DNA of 7,714 nt, taken from NCBI GenBank assembly GCA_031278855.1, contig JAITJR010000080.1, positions 1-7,714 of the forward strand, in the 5' to 3' direction. The stretch is from Mycoplasmataceae bacterium (GTDB lineage: Bacteria > Bacillota_I > Bacilli_A > Mycoplasmatales > Mycoplasmoidaceae). Made by a program: the position numbers and the translations under genes. The notes under the pieces were generated by a model. The model ran no database searches, had not been told where the DNA came from, and saw only the letters and a program-made list of their open reading frames with translations. Below, in pieces: positions 7,516 to 7,714 of the stretch (its first letter is position 1; each line of letters opens with the position of its first letter).

Positions 7516-7606
7516 GTTAGTTTCTATAAATGCTAAAAATCATTGATATTTATAAAGTAAATACTAAGCATATTATTCCCTCGGTGAATAGTTACAATTA
7601 ACTTAC

Positions 7607-7624
7607 TAAATAATAAGCATATTT
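7607..7624. repeat. Third partial copy of the element's right-half motif
   Basis: TAAATAATAAGCATATTT matches TAAATACTAAGCATATT of copy B (7558-7574) about 50 bases upstream and TAAATATAAGCATATT of copy A (3302-3317). No outer-stem arm accompanies it inside the window, so it may be a fragment or the start of another degenerate copy. Confidence 0.55.
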
Positions 7625-7637
7625 TATTACACTTAAG

Positions 7638-7714
7638 TTGCCAAAATCGACATTGATTGACGTTGTCTGGTTATTAAATGCAAAAGATGTATCAACAGAT
7701 AGTCAATATGTATA
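7638..7714 (+). other. Possible 5' end of a plus-strand gene at the edge
   Basis: Two frames remain open to the right edge. From TTG 7638 the frame reads L-P-K-S-T-L-I-D-V-V-W-L-L-N-A-K-D and onward, about 25 codons. From ATG 7678, immediately preceded by a TAA, the frame reads M-Q-K-M-Y-Q-Q-I-V-N-M-Y. Neither has a clear Shine-Dalgarno. With so few codons neither can be assigned; the stretch may also be non-coding. Confidence 0.2.

Larger units (their letters stand above)
7401..7593. repeat. Inverted-repeat element, copy B (193 bp)
   Basis: The outer stem pairs AACTATCCACCG (7401-7412) with CGGTGAATAGTT (7582-7593), with one C-A mismatch on the plus strand that becomes G-T on the minus strand. 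Two bases inside is the hairpin GTGCA-TACG-TGCAC (7415-7428), equivalent to GTGTA-CA-TACAC of copy A. The right half shares TAAATACTAAGCATATTAT with copy A. Between these, copy B carries about 110 bases absent from A, with further hairpins at 7442-7460, 7490-7511 and 7525-7554. Copies A and B have the same orientation. The first part is GC-rich (33 of 57 bases, 7399-7455). It could be a non-coding RNA gene, a leader RNA or a miniature transposable element. Confidence 0.7.

Noticed and set aside
7375..7554. Plus-strand open frame of about 55 codons (TGA as Trp) through copy B
   Set aside because: It has no start codon with a ribosome site, unusual composition from GC-rich hairpins, and no family resemblance; structure explains the sequence better.
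7401..7593. Retron msr-msd RNA, group II intron piece, or IS200/IS605-type end
   Set aside because: The long flanking stem and inner hairpins are superficially similar, but no reverse transcriptase or transposase is in the window and no diagnostic core motif is visible. These remain hypotheses only.
7271..7630. CRISPR array or tandem-repeat array
   Set aside because: The repeats are few, of unequal spacing and diverged, with no regular repeat-spacer pattern and no cas gene.

Overview
The window comes from a member of the Mollicutes that reads UGA as tryptophan (Mycoplasma, Spiroplasma or Entomoplasma type, not Acholeplasma). Every long gene is interrupted by TGA exactly where its family has Trp, for example the R-Y-W-G and R-N-W-I-G-R motifs of leucyl-tRNA synthetase. 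When TGA is read as Trp, each gene becomes a single uninterrupted frame. The DNA is AT-rich, there is a lipoprotein with a lipobox, and genes are tightly packed. The genus cannot be fixed from sequence alone.

Layout, left to right. (1) 1-2400, minus: leuS, complete except for its last codons, which run off the left edge. (2) 2401-2586: divergent intergenic region with promoter-like boxes for both flanking genes. (3) 2587-3246, plus: a small lipoprotein whose signal peptide carries a run of eight G, a candidate on/off switch. (4) 3263-3337: a 75-bp inverted-repeat element, here called copy A. (5) 5186-3339 and 6607-5186, minus: a two-gene operon, pepD (M20 Xaa-His dipeptidase) followed by a YfcC-family permease. 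Their stop and start codons overlap (TAATG). The pepD promoter has a perfect palindrome in its spacer. (6) 6666-7269, minus: an unrecognised Cys-rich protein of about 163 aa, followed in another frame by a short ribbon-helix-helix-like remnant. (7) 7288-7714: about 430 bp without a confident gene. It holds two GC-rich islands, a longer 193-bp relative of copy A (copy B), several hairpins including a mutually exclusive pair ending in a T-run, and a possible gene start at the right edge.

How the genes fit together: leuS is housekeeping. The pepD-permease pair looks like a peptide or amino-acid use module, in which a cytosolic dipeptidase and a membrane carrier are made together and probably controlled by one repressor-like site. 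The lipoprotein is a likely variable surface antigen. The least explained part is the structured element present once beside the permease stop codon and once, enlarged, in the right-hand gene-free region. Its inner hairpin keeps pairing through a compensatory base-pair change, so it is either a small non-coding RNA or regulatory leader, or a miniature mobile element. It is the best candidate here for something undescribed.
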